A DNA stretch of 64,000 bases from Nemopilema nomurai (taxonomy: Eukaryota > Cnidaria > Scyphozoa > Rhizostomeae > Rhizostomatidae): assembly GCA_003864495.1 (NCBI GenBank), contig ML133427.1, positions 812,483-876,482 of the forward strand. Direction: 5' to 3'. Below are positions 1 to 13,700 of this stretch, one piece after another. The notes under the pieces were generated by a model that searched no databases, was not told the origin of the DNA, and saw only the letters and a list, made by a program, of their open reading frames with translations. Every line of letters starts with the position of its first letter. Within the stretch, counting starts at the first letter, position 1. Position numbers and translations under genes: made by a program.

Positions 1-495
1 CAAAAGCAAGTCTAAAACACAATTGATAAAAGTTTGCGTAAAACCTTATTGAAACATTTTGAAAAATTCCTGGGATTGAATTTTGTTGGAAATGAGTTGA
101 AATTTTGATATTCAAAAACAGTTCTTGGAAATTCAAATAAATTTAAGTCGGTTTTAAGCAAAATGTGAAAGCTAGTTTTGATGAACATGTACTTGAATGA
201 ACGAAGGCTTTTTATGCCACTGCAGACAAAACTGTTTTCTAAAAAAACAACCCCATGAACAAGAAATATCTGTAGTAACTGTTTTAAACTCACTGAAACG
301 AAGGTACCCACTTTGGGGGCCTTTCACCGCAAACGTGCAGTACAATCAATGCAGTCTTTCTAACCTTCCTTGTTTACTCCTTTGTGTGTGTGTAGGCAAA
401 GACGATGCCATGACCAAATCTTTGTTTGCAAAAGCTATGTCTTAATAACATATGTCTTATCTTAACAGAATCTTGTAAATTTTTATGCTTCTTAG
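1..495. other. Window start, no assignable gene
   Basis: AT-rich sequence with only short chance reading frames. A splice-acceptor-like pyrimidine/TG tract ends near 394 and is followed by 16 open codons and a stop at 442-444. Alone this is too short to call an exon. Nothing else is recognised. Confidence 0.5.
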
Positions 496-971
496 TGTAC
501 CGAAATAGGACTGGAACGGTTTTCGGTCGCCAGTAAATACCAGCCTTTTAAGTTGAATATCGGCAAGGCACCGGCTCTCAAAGGAAATCCTCACAATGAA
601 GAATCACATCTCTTTTTAAGCCCATCAGCTATCATCTGTCCTGGAAGCAAAGTCTTACCGGAACCGTGACAGAAAAGTCACTTGAGTTAGCGGCGAAGAT
701 AAAAACCAGCTTAAATGCCCATTCGATCAAATTAATTCATGAACCCAAAAAGAGTACGCAAAAACGTAGATACATAAATTATTGGGATACGAAGAAACCC
801 ACAAAAATGGAGCCCTATCGTGAAAGGAAGTTATGGGGAGAAGTCAAAAGCCGGGTGGCGAATTTAGAAGTAGCAAGGCTGTTGTTATCTTTGGTGATAG
901 CCTCGCACAGACGTCTGCAAGGCTTAAACCATCCGAATTCACTTCTGTCTGGCTTGGACGTAATTTGCTGA
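496..971 (+). pseudogene. Possible terminal exon of an unrecognised gene, with a frame break
   Basis: After an AG at 494-495 one frame stays open for about 58 codons to a TGA at 667-669. From about 609 a second frame is open to the stop at 969-971, and it encodes a Lys/Arg-rich segment of about 100 residues that looks protein-like, including the stretch RKLWGEVKSRVANLEVARLL. The hand-over near 660 would need a one-base shift, like those seen in two real genes of this window. No family is recognised. It could be the 3' end of a gene starting left of the window, a decayed exon, or chance. The pseudogene label only reflects the frame break. Confidence 0.3.
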
Positions 972-1491
972 TGGCCACTTCAACGTGAAGTATGCCTGAT
1001 TAAGCATTATACAGCAGCGACGATATTGTCTATGCACTACGAACGGGTGATTGGGTTTTCAGCCTGTTATGTTTGACGTTTGGTAACTGTCGAGGAGAAT
1101 AGAAATTTGTTAACGACCACCTGAAGGCGATGTTCGATTTAAATAGAAGAACATCGCACAGGTGACTCGACTGAGAACCCACAGCCGTGAATCAGGCAAA
1201 GGAGTAAATGTTACGACTGGAGACATTCTGTCAGGGCAGTTAAATCATTTCCAATACAACTTTGACTGGTATCAGCTGCTTTCCTCAAGCTCTGTTCGCC
1301 ACTGACAAGTAAGCTACGCAGCAGAGTTCCCTAGCAACTAGTCTTGTTGGCATAACGATTGTGACTATCCACATCGACGTCGTTTGAAGTCAGTACGAAG
1401 GGGATGTCGTACGCTGGGGAGCTCACGGCTCACTCATGGCCCTGCGAAGTTTAGTTGGCTCACAATGGGTGTTTCGACTGATGGCTCTGTA
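972..1491. other. Region between the possible upstream exon and the KIF19 candidate start
   Basis: About 520 bases with no sustained reading frame and no recognisable repeat. It would hold the KIF19 promoter and 5' UTR if the exon proposed at 1492-1512 is correct. No TATA-like box stands out. Confidence 0.4.
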
Positions 1492-1512
1492 ATGGGTGGT
1501 GAAAGATTCAAG
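1492..1512 (+). CDS. KIF19: Candidate first coding exon of KIF19
   Basis: An ATG at 1492-1494 opens seven codons (MGGERFK) that end in phase 0, directly before a GTAAAA splice donor at 1513. Joined to the exon at 4779 it would read MGGERFK-VAVRVRP, the usual kinesin motor N-terminus of a short basic leader followed by a beta-strand with the RVRP motif. Phase and length fit, because human KIF19 also has only a short leader before this strand. The implied intron is about 3.3 kb. The alternative is an unseen first exon elsewhere upstream. An RNA read across the junction would settle it. Confidence 0.35.
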
Positions 1513-4500
1513 GTAAAATGAACTGAACCTCAACGCAACACTATGTTTATTTCCAGTGTGCTCATCGTGTTCTCTTTTTTCGAGTATAAAGATTTACCTT
1601 CACGTGTTCATGAATCTTACTGTTTGTGTTTCTGGTGGTATAAGCCAGTGAATTCGAGAACGTTTTGATATCTATTGCCCCTCAAAATACAACTCTTAGA
1701 CGAACTATTTTCACCAGTCAACTTCGTTGCATCTTAGATGATAGTTTTTAAATTTCTGCTGGGTCACGTTTTCTTTGTGTATTTTATCCTAAGCACTCCA
1801 GTTCAAGTATTGTGACACTTGGTTTTGTGCTATAATTTATTAACGATGCATTTTGTTTTCTATTCAAGATGAAAATTCATTATTCTCTTTTCGTGTCGAT
1901 TGTGTGTAAATGGTTTGGTGCTCCGTTTCGGCTTCTCTTCCCTCCTCGAATTTGAAGAGTCGTTTTGTCTTCGTGCGAAGCTCCCTTTTATTACTATATT
2001 CTTCTCTATGATTATGGTCACTGTGCCAATTCACGCATCACTTCATTTTTATGAAGAAATCTGTATCTCTGAAATAGCAAGCTCCTTTCAGAACAAATCT
2101 TCGAGCAGTTGGCAGTAACTTTTTGCGAAATGTCCTCGTTTGCTGATTTTTCTTCGACATTTAAACCAATCTGAAACAAACTAGCTTTTTTATTAACATT
2201 TTATAAAAATGCAAAATTGTTTATGCATGGTCTTTTGGAAATGTATCGTATTTGAACCAAACTCGACATTCCCGCATCATTGCCCGTGGCACCCCTTAAA
2301 AACAATCTTCTTCGCTTTGACCCCAACTCGTAAATATCGGACACTGTCCGCTAATCTACCTGCTGACCCGGACAGCTCAGAACTCAAATGTTTCCTTTGT
2401 GATCGCGTAATCCTCTATCAGCAATATTGCCATTATTTTTTCTGTAAAGAAATAAGCTGATATCGGCATTTGCAGGTAGAAAACCGTTGGAAATGTTTTC
2501 GAATACAAAAAGGCTGATCAAGAAGGTGATTTTACTAATCATCGTTTACAGGTGGTTGCGATAGAAGACCGTTTTTTATCGACAGGCCGCTGTTTTTTAT
2601 TGCTTCCTGTGCCCGCTTGAAGTTAGTAAATGAAAAACCCTTCCCAGCTACCGTATGCAGGAAATCTGCTCTACATGAAGCTCAAAGGATTTTAATTGTA
2701 ACTTTGCCTTGGGTATCTAAACCTTTAATTTAAACAATTTCGTTCGCAAAGTCAACACGGATTGATGTCTGAAATCATGTCATCGAAGCGTGTTTGTTCA
2801 GCTACTGGGAGAAAATTGTTTAAAATGTTGCCTTAAGTTAACTCTTGTTTCGACTTCCTCCGTCCCTTTCTCTTTCCCTTCGTCAGCAATCCTTTTGCAG
2901 CTCATTTTTGTTTCTAGTTACTGACGAATAATTTATTCATTTATGTATATATTTTATAAACACATTAGGCATCATGTACCTGTTATATTATGGCAGAGCT
3001 TCGATCTTCGTCTGTTTTTGTTTTCAGTATCTGCTAATCTGACTTTTGCAAGATACCCTGTAAATGAAAAGACAAGGGTTGTAATTTAAATTGTAGGCAG
3101 TCTCTTTGTTGCAAAGATCCCATCCAAGAAGAAGTGCATTCGCCCGTGCTGCTTTACGTCTAGAATAAGAACAATTCTAATCCTCTAAATCCAGTTGATC
3201 AACATTGGATCAGAACAACATTATCAAGCGACTATTTCTAAGAAGAGAGTTCCTTATTTTTCTTTGTCAAACACGTTATTTCTTGTTCAAAGTTAGCAAG
3301 TTGTCATCAAAGTTGAATAAGGTGCAAGGTGCAGATTTAGTCAATGCTTCAAAAGTCTTGTTTGCTTTCGACGTTGCATTGTAGACTCTGTGCAACAGTC
3401 GAATCAGCTGAGCGCAGATCACCAAAGGTGTATGCTCATCTATCCTAGAACAATCATGTCCCCCCTACGTTTTGGCGTAGTTTCTGATTTCCATTACATT
3501 CAACAACCTTCTTCACAGCTCTTATCCATTTTGCATATCTTCAGGGCCATTCTCTTGTAAGCAATGCTTGACAATATTGTTTGAACTGTGGGATGGACAC
3601 TGGCAAGGCTAGAGCTACCCTAGGGCATTGCTCAAAGTGAATCTCTGTTAAGAAATGACTTTTGAACGAAATCTCAAAACAATACTTGTCCCAAGTTTAT
3701 GTAAAATATGAGAATTATGTAAAATATTTTTTGCACAAGCCTGCTAGATGATAGTGTTTGTTGCTTGCAAGCTAAGAATCATTGAAGAAGGCATTCCCTA
3801 GCAGTTGGAGTTTTTGCCTGACATCCGCTGATTGGATAATTAATCTTTTGCATTTTGTTGTTGTTGGTCACGATATTTTTGCACATTCTGCACCTAATGC
3901 GATAAACCAGTGACATGGCTTTTTGCATTTTTTGAAAGCACTGAATTAGAGAAGTGATGGTTCGAATTAATCGTGGTATTCTTGTGGTGAAAGTTTTGAA
4001 ATAATGTCGCCAGGATTTCGTCTACCAAACACTTTTGTTCGCCCAGATAACAATCTTTGGTCGGCACTGTTGCTAATTAATGCATCTTCAGATGCTTCAG
4101 TAACCACCTCGCACGACATAATTTAGTTCCTTCGATTCTTGAAACGAGAAGCATTTTGAACCTATTGCTAGGTACGAACCTATTGCTTTCTAAGCTTTAT
4201 GCTCGGTGCCTGTCCATGGAGACAAATGATGAAATGAGAGAGAGACGAAGCGTTGCCTGTTGTATTCTGTAGCTCTGACTCTTACTAATTTAACTCAGCT
4301 ATACAATCATATTTGATGAAGTGAGACGTGGTTTCCAGTTACAGCTTCATTTAGTCAGTTCCATTATAGCCTTCATCGCGCCAGTCTTGCAATTTGGGTT
4401 TCCTTTTTTAATACTGTACAAAAGAGTTGAGATGGGTTTCTCTGACTGCGTTACTCAACCTCTATGGACAATTCGTGCCCTAGTTGTCTTACTTAAAGTG

Positions 4501-4778
4501 CAGAGAACACGGAGCCAGGCCGAGAGAGAGAGACGACGCATTGCCTATTGTATTCATTAGCTCGGACTCTGTTTCTGACTGATTCTGACTCTCACCAATT
4601 TAACTCAGCTATACAAACATATTTACACAGATTCTCTAACAAGGATGCTGTTCTACCGTTCAGCCTATTTGATAGCCTTGCGATTTCTATAACAAAATCT
4701 GCTGTAGGTGCTAATGGATGCTTTTTAAATGAGTCTCACGCAGCGATATGCTAATCGGCACCCATTGGTTCTTTTTAG
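1513..4778. other. Presumed KIF19 intron 1
   Basis: A long AT-rich stretch without a supported gene. Two short stretches are nearly the same: 4200-4310 and 4510-4620 share 'gagagagacgacgcattgcct'-like and 'aatttaactcagctatac' segments, so a small local duplication lies just upstream of exon 2. No transposon ends were recognised. Confidence 0.45.
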
Positions 4779-7700
4779 GTGGCTGTTCGGGTTAGGCCGA
4801 TCAACGATGCGGAAATTGAGACAGCTGCACCGATATCGCACACGTCATTGACGTCGAAAAGGTGAGTTTCTAGGCTTGCTTACTTTTAGACTTAATGACT
4901 CATTGGGTGGTCCAAGGCCCATTCAAACTGTCATGTCATACTGCCACGTGACATCGCACAGTCATATCCACCTATCACATGTTTTTCTACCTCTTTAAAG
5001 CCAAAGCTGACATCTCCATTTGAATGTACTCAAAATACGATTACAACTCCATTGATACGCTCTCCCATAAATAAATCACCCAAGACAAGATCAGAGTTAA
5101 GCATGTTATATACGAATTCCAATACGATTCAAGTGACATATCAGAAAAGTTGATCTATTTTGCAACTTTTAGACATAAGGCTGTAAGCATGTCGTTTTCC
5201 CTTTTTTCTTCCTAGCAGGGTTGACCTAATTGTGGCAATAATGTATATGCTGGTCAGCATTAATTTCCTCTCAACAAGCAAAAGTTTTTTATCTGAAAAT
5301 GTCATATGTGCGGAGCTCGTTTATTTCTAGTAGAACATGTCGGTAGACGCTCCAGCACTGAGAAGGATTTTGTGGCAGGAACTTAGATTCTGTGGCTAGC
5401 TAATGCATTCACCAATTTACTTTTAAACGGATAGAAAATCGCAGGGTATGAATAACTGTTGAAAGTTGTCCGCGATTGAGATTTGAAAACAGGATTTCAG
5501 GGTTTGTGGCTATAGCAACGTGATGTGATTGTTGGATACCAAAATGGTTTATGCCGGTGCCATTGTCTTGTATGGAGCGAAAGAATTTCTCATTAGCTAC
5601 TTTATGAATAAAGCAAAGAAGACCCTAAAGAAAAAAATGATCAAGACAAGAAAAAACATTTCACAAGGGCCGTAATGTGATTAGAAAGTTTTTGGGCTTC
5701 AAAATAATTGCTGTTTTTTTCTCCAAAATATGTGCTCTTTTCTGCTGCGGATGTTCAGTGGCTAGAGTTTGTAGTACCCGTTCATACTCATCAAAATGAT
5801 GCTTTTGAAAATTGCGGTTTAAATCAATCCATGCAAATATAGTGTTGATTAATCTAGTTTCTGGAAACGAACAAAATATTGCCTGAAATCCATTAGAAAT
5901 TTGCAAGACAATCGATTATGGAAATCTAGAAATTGCTAGTAGAAGAAAATATAGTCGATTTGAGACCATATGGTAGCCGTTTCAATTGAGATGAGTATAC
6001 TTCAAGACAGAACTGAACTGTCTCACCGAGTTATTGAGACAATGATTTGTCTAGAGCTCTGTTTATCACCAAAGGCTCGACAATGCATTAATGTGAGGAT
6101 CATGTAGGTGGCTAAGAGCAGAGTCGGTAAAAAATTGATGAGCTCATTGTGCAAATGAAACGTGTCCGCGATGCGCACTGTCGTGTTTATCGCGTTGAAA
6201 TTAAATTTTGTCGCTGCCCGGTATGCAGTCCTGATCCATGTTGATAGCTGGTATGCTAACATCTTTTAAAGACGTTAATAATTAATTGCCTGACGGGATT
6301 GCATGAGTCGCTTTATAGTTAATTCCCTTTCTTCCCACCTGCCATGTATGATTATTGCAAGTTCCCTTCTGCTTTGCTGAAAGTAACATGGCTATTTTGT
6401 AAAATATTTGGGCGATTTCTGAAGCTTATTTATTGTCAAGCAAGCGATCGTCGTCTCACGATTCCTCCCTGTCTCCAACCACTTGTAGGCGTTGCATGGC
6501 GCTATCAGCTTCTGGTACCACGATACCTTTCATTTGTCCTTTTTAAGTCCCAGCCGAAGTAATATAATTCTATTTCTAGCTTATTTACCTCTCTTATCCT
6601 GACGTAACTACCACATCCCCATTCCTTTCCCTATCATTAACAGCTGGAAAGTAGTACTTTTTTTTAATAAACTAACGACGATTTAAACAGCAAGTTACCA
6701 TTAAGCTTCACGTCTTCCAACTTTCAGTGCATCTGTTTGGTAGATCCTTCCATACCTTACTTAACAAAAGACTTTGAAGTTCAATTCTAACGTGAAATTC
6801 AAACACCACTGTAAAATGCTAAGGCGTGTATTCTATGGTTGGCCTGTATATAGCAGGGGCGCAACTAGGACATTTTAAGGGCAGGGGTTTCGTGGTAGAA
6901 ATGAGGCATAAAGACATTGGACTTCCATGGGAATAGGGCAAAATTAACTTCCTTGCCAAAAAAGGCAGGGGTTGTAACCCCTACAACCCCCCCCCCCCTA
7001 GATGCGCCCCTGTATAGTTACAGAAGAGACTTGCAGTACGATCTTAATCTGTAACCAATTAATATATAGGAGTGCCTTTATCGTTGTGGTTCTGTTATGT
7101 TGACAACCAAGGACACGAGCTCAATGAAAGCTAGATCAGTGGAAAACTGTTGCAAATGTTCTTCATTGTTACGTCTCTCTGTAGACACCTGAACGCGTAG
7201 GTACTGTAATGACAGAAAGAGCCACACACACACTCCATGTTTCCATCGATGTAACATGCAATTATCGTTCACAGATGGTGGTGCTTATGGATCCGTTTGA
7301 CGATGCTGATGACATCCTGCGAGCAAACAGATCAAGGGAAAAACAATATGTCTTCGACCTATCTTTTGGGCCTTCGGCTACCCAGGTAACTCACATCTAC
7401 ATTCATATGTCTTTCTCTACCAATCGGTCTCAACTTATCGTCTTTAGAAATTCTGTTGCGTAAAACAATCGTGTCATTACGCGATCTTCTTCATATGCCA
7501 TATTGAGAAAGGGATCTATCTCTACTTTGGACGCTCTAATTCCTGGACATTTTCCAGCCTAGTGTTTCTCAAAGTCATTTGTACTGCTTAAGGCATTTCT
7601 TAAGAAGCACAAGAGACAGGATAGGAACACTATAGAAGAGAGCTTCTTGATTCCATTAAGGCCAGCATGTTATCCCCAGCACCCCTGCCTATGTAATTAG

Positions 7701-10700
7701 TAGTTTAGCCACAGCAGGCAACTCATGTTTACGCATCAAATGACGTTACATAACTGCGTGCTGTTCATGTTGTTGATTAATGACCTCGTTTTTCGCCGTG
7801 TTATTTTATTCTTAGAGTGTACTGTTGTAAATAAGTGTGTTTGTTAGTGCCAACCACCTGTTGCGTACGTTTTATGTTTCGCAAGCTGCTGCACCGCCTT
7901 TTATGAGCCTGTATTAAAACACCATGTAATCATTTTCCGTGACCCAGGATTGACCCTCAATTCACCATTACTTTGCCCTTCCATGTATTGAATACAAACA
8001 AACCCTTGCTACTTCACTCTAAAGTCCACATTGAGGCAAACACCATTACGTATTCTCATTGCTTGCTTTCCGAATTCCATAACACTGATCTTTGAAGATG
8101 ATAATTTCCCTCGTAATTCTGCATTATGGATATCCCGCTCTTTAGTAGTCCGCGGTATCATGTAAATAGCAAGTAAATATTTGACTGATTTGTAAAGTCC
8201 TCGTTAATTCATTTCAAATCTCATTACAGCCAACGGCCGTACCCTCCAACTGACATTCCTTTACGTTCACTGAAGGATTAAATTTACTATATGTATTTGC
8301 AAAAAATTAACCACCCTGCACTTAGCTTTCCAGTTAGAGGCGCATCATAACTGATCTCGTTGCGCAGCTGCTCTAAAGCGTGTTTCTTTATGTTTGTGCC
8401 TTTGCCATTGGTGACGTACGGCAGACAGAAAAGCACCACTTTTATAACTTGCCTATACTTTCCTTGGTGAAGTATCTATTGGGCCTGTTCCATTCACTCC
8501 CCCAATCTGTCGAGTCTCTCAAGCGAAATAGGCATAACGTTGGTACGGCCTTTGAAGAAGATTAAGTCTGTTTGAATTAATAGGCACAGAATATAACTGA
8601 ATCCAGGAGCCCTGCGGGTCGCATGATGCCACGTTGTTTTTTAAATTTCATGCTTCGTTCGTTCCCTTCGGACAGTCTTACTACAACCCATTTTTGTTTT
8701 TCGTGATTCTGTATATCATTTCCCGTCTTTTTGGCCAATACATTTTGAACGGCTGAGCATATGATAAGCTTCATCCGGGCATGATATTAAAAGATTTCTA
8801 TTTCGGGCAGTTTTGAAGCTATCGACGCTCAGAATAGGCTCGACGTTTGAAGCGTTGCCGCTGCTCCATTGATCTTGGGTCATGGACAATCACATCCTCG
8901 CTCTTTGATGACCACACCCAGGTGCCATGTATTTGTTTTGGCACTGGCGCTCTACTTAAGCAGTGTCTCTTTTGGAGGGGTGGGGGGAATCATGCTTTGT
9001 TATTCACTGATGATTTATAGAGTCGACGAAATTCTTCTTTGCAAATAACTCGTCAGTGACTTTGTATAGTGACCCATGCATTACGGATAGCGCTTTCTGT
9101 TCGTCTTTTAGAAAGATGTCTACGAACATACAACAAAGGATTTGATCGAGTCTGTTGTAGATGGTTACAATGCAACTGTTTTTGCTTATGGACCAACGGG
9201 TAAGTCCTTTCTTAATGCAAAGCTCAAAAGAACGTTCACCAATCAATGCACTCCACTCAATCAATTTGAAAATATGACGTAGACACGAACACAGTCTGGC
9301 CTCTAGTTTTAATGCGTAGCAACTATCATGTGGTGAATGTGGAGAAGCCTGGCTTTTAAAGCCCGGTTTAAAATTCATCGATAAATCATCGCTCGGTTCG
9401 CTGAACCAAATGTTCCATGTGAAAAAAGGTTCTGATCTTGTGATGGCTAATCAATGTGCTAATATTTATTGCCTAATGGATTGATTAAGCCTAGTTTTCA
9501 TATTACCCGAAAATTGACTGACAGTCTAGATGATGTGTCTGCTTTTAAGGCGATTTGTATAAGCGAGTTGATTGGAGGTGGGATCGATGCATCATTGCCA
9601 TTGCATTTGTACTGTTTAGATTTATTGGTTGAATTCGCCTCTCAAATATTAAATCAAAGCCATCTGCCGCTCTTCCCTTAAAACTCCTGAATTATTCAGT
9701 GGATTTGCGCAACACAGCATGTTATAACCGGAGCTCTAGTCTTTGATGTAGTAGCGCTTTGGAAATCCCAGTTAACCTGTTTTGAATCTCAGGTTTCACA
9801 TAGGCAGAACAATATTAGTGTCTCAAATACTGTTTTTTCAAATACAATAATTTACAGTCAAATACAATTATTTTCTTAAATACAGTTTCTACTGTTTCTA
9901 TTATTTCTTGAATACTGTTTCCAAGTGTCATATGTTGCTAAATGCAGATATCAATACATTTAATAGTTTTTGTTAGTGCCTCTTCTGACATCGTTCTCGA
10001 AATTTATATTTCGCCAACCCGAATATTTTCGCAGGCGCTGGTAAAACCCACACGATGTTGGGACTCGATTCTGACCCGGGTATCATGGTCAGGACACTGA
10101 ATGACTTGTTCAAGAAAATGGAGTTGACGAGTGACGATTCGAGCTACGTTGTGACCATGTCCTATCTAGAGGTAACCCAACTGATTGCTGCCTTTCGCTG
10201 CCTAGGCGTAGTCATCTTTTTCCGTGGTACACGCTTTTTTTTATAAGGAACCACTTTATAAGGAACCTACATGTAGAAGGCCGAAATGTATAAAGAACTT
10301 ATACTACTAAAAACGAAATCCCTAAGGAACTTTTCGTTCAGAAAATTGTTTATAACTGCAAGCATCAAGAGCTAAAAAGCCCGTTCCATTCATTTGCAGC
10401 CATACTCGCATAGATTGTTTGCTATTCGTGTGTCAAGTGCTTTATCGAGTAGTTTCTGCATAGTCTATCTCGCCCCTCTCTCCATTAAGTGTTAAGGCTT
10501 ATTGATGTGCAGTGAAAATTAAGGAACTTTTAAGGAACTTTTGGTACTGAAATCTGATGACTTGAGGTCTACGAATAAGGAACTTTTGGAACTAGGCCTT
10601 GTGGTAGGTTCCTTAAAAAAAGCGTGTATAACGTGGGAGGTACAAATTTAAATTTCTTCAGCTGTTCTGATTTGTAGTTGCCTTTAATCAGGCACCAGTC

Positions 10701-13700
10701 TTCTGTTTTGTGCATATTACGGGAACCGTTGGCCTATAAAAACAAACCATTTTCATCTCGCCCGTTAGTCCAGATCATTAAAAATTTGAATTTCGTGCTG
10801 AGCCTATAATTTCCGCCTAGCCATTATGCCTGGATATTTTCCTTGTAATTTTTTCTAAGAATATGAGTCGAATTTCCCATGACATACAGGAATTTTGGAT
10901 TTATATGTATCTGAGACTCTTCAACTAGTTAACTGCTTGGTGAGACTTGATTTTTTCTATTTCAGATATACAATGAAATGATTCGAGATTTGCTGAACCC
11001 ATCTTCCGGCTACCTCGACTTGAGGGAAGATTCAAAAGGCGTTGTTGTTGCTGGTTTGTCAGAACTGACAGCATCAACCACCAAAGAGGTCATGCAGATG
11101 CTTTCGATGGGCAACAAGCAGCGCACGTGCGAGCCAACAGCAGTCAATAAAACTTCGTCACGTTCCCATGCTGTCTTGCAGGTTCGATCAGCGCTTGAAT
11201 GCTGCGTAATCAATATTTTCTGTAGAATTCGTTGGTTATGCAACACCATAGTCAGACTCACAGTCATGTATGTGCGATTGATCGTATTCCTATTGAGAGC
11301 CAACGATGTTAAACAGCATACGGCGCATCATTTTAACTAAATAGCCACCACTCTCGATAATGGCTGATTGATGTTTAGGTCAATAGTTAAATGGCTGACT
11401 AATCAATTTAATGAAAACATGAATTGGGTTTCTGTATGAGAAATGATCTTAATATAGATATTGTCTTACCTTGCACCAGAAATATACTGGGCAAAACCAT
11501 TGAAATGGTTAATTGACCTAGGCCTTTGACCATCTCACCGTCCTTTTCTTTTTTCATCATATTCGGCGCCTTCCAGTTACATAACGAGCTTCTATTGAGT
11601 GCGCTTGTGTCGTGCTTAATTGATGCTAATTTTTTCGGAACTTTAAACAAGTTTTGCAAGTGACCGTAGCAAACAAAAAGTCCTTTAAGTCTTCATTTTC
11701 GAAGCCATTTTAGGCTGCCATTGCTATAATTTTTAAAGTTATTTGCCTGCTATCGTTAAAATTTTATGATTTATTACGTAACATTAGGTTTCACTTGCAA
11801 ATCATTTTATGTAGTGAAGGTTAAAGCAGTAAAGGAATGTAGCGGAGGCTACTGCCTTTAATTAAAACAGAAACTGCGAAACGGATCCCTTAACTTTCAA
11901 GGACCGTATTATTTTAACGATCTTCCAAGAGACAAACGTTCAGTGAAACGCTTGTGATTTTTAAATCCAAATTGAGAGAAAATTTTTCATCGTCAGAGAG
12001 ATTGTAAAGAACAATTTTAAAGCTTCAATTTAAGGATTTTAATTGTATATAACTTCTTTTAGGTTTTTCTATATTGTATACGATATAACAGGGCCCTTAT
12101 TGATAACAGCACCTTTTATAATGAAAAGACAACCCTGTGTAAATAATTACATCATCATTATTATAACTATAGAAGCCTCATTGCAACTTGTTGTTGTAGG
12201 TGACAGTGAGGCAAAAGAGCCGAGTAAGGAACATTATGGAAGAAGTGAAGATTGGCAAACTTTTCATGATCGACCTCGCTGGGTCTGAACGAGCTGCAAA
12301 CACACAGGTACGACAGACACATTAGAGTATGCCAGGCTACCACTCTGTTCTCGTGGTGTAATATCATAGTTCCGTTGGGTTTTTTCTTTGCCTATTGTAA
12401 CTTATCTTTGCTTTTTCTGTTAAGAATCGCGGAAAGAGACTCATCGAAGGTGCTCACATCAACAGATCGTTATTGGCTCTTGGCAACTGCATCAATGCTT
12501 TATGTGAGTATTTCATTTTTCAATAGCAGATGGACGTTTTTACGAGCGTCTCAAGAAGGTACAACGTCATAAAAATTTTATCACCACCTGGGTTTAACCA
12601 TAGTTGACTAGTGTTGTGCAAGTGAAAGAAGTATATAATTTATAGTCCAAAATAGTTTATTTGTGGCTCAACCGGTTCTCGTTTAAAAGTTACCTTGCAA
12701 TTTTGTCTCCTCCTCTGCTGGGACACCAGAATTTATTCCCTGTTTTCACTGTACACAACAGACATGCTTTCGATCATATTGTCTTGCCTGCTTTTTCCAT
12801 CATAAAAAGTCGCTTTGGCTGTTGTGAGTATGTTTATATGAAATGCTTCTCTCCGTTTTGAAATGCCTAAAATCTAAAACCGCGTCTTGAGACAAGATTA
12901 GCGAAGGAGGAGCTTTGAATAAAAGCTCCAAACCACAACCCACACTGTATTATTTTGATCATAGAAATGCTCGAGCCATTTATAAACATCAAATGCAATG
13001 CAAGAAAGGCCTTCTTATCTTTGCACAGCCACTGTCTGGCAATCCTTACGAGCCTTCTTATGACAAATAAACATTTTTTATTTAAAGAATTTAATAATTG
13101 CTTGGAAATAAGCAATCATTTCCAATTATTGCGAGTCCATTTTACCTGTCCTTATGTTGCATATCTATTTCATCTACCAGTCTGTAAAGATTTTCTCGCC
13201 AAAAATAGCATAAAATCAGTTGTAAATCCAAGTTAGCAAGCCCAAAAGTGGGTAAGTGACCGGTTACTCATCTCAGCTTTAAGTAAGAAAGTCTGCCAAA
13301 GCATTGGTGAAACATCACGTTCTGTTCCTTGCAGGTGAAAAGGGTGTGCGTGGGTCACAGTATATCAACTTCAGGGACAGCAAACTTACACGGCTTTTGA
13401 AGGTACAGTCGACACTCAAGCAGTGATTGTTATTGTTTCTCAAATTTGTCTAAAAGGATTCTAATGACGAATTGTGTGACATTTACCTATCAGTAGCTTA
13501 TTTCATTGTAATCTCATGCAGAGACATCCGTTTTTGCAAGAAGGGGACTCTTACTTAATCACCTTCTCTAGTATTGACAACTTGCTTTACAACTATAATG
13601 ATAATTGTCTTATTCTACTAATCTCCAGCTCATTTGTGAAATACATGTAAAGATCCCATTATTCACCCAGAAGCACCTACACATGAGGGTCCATAACGTC

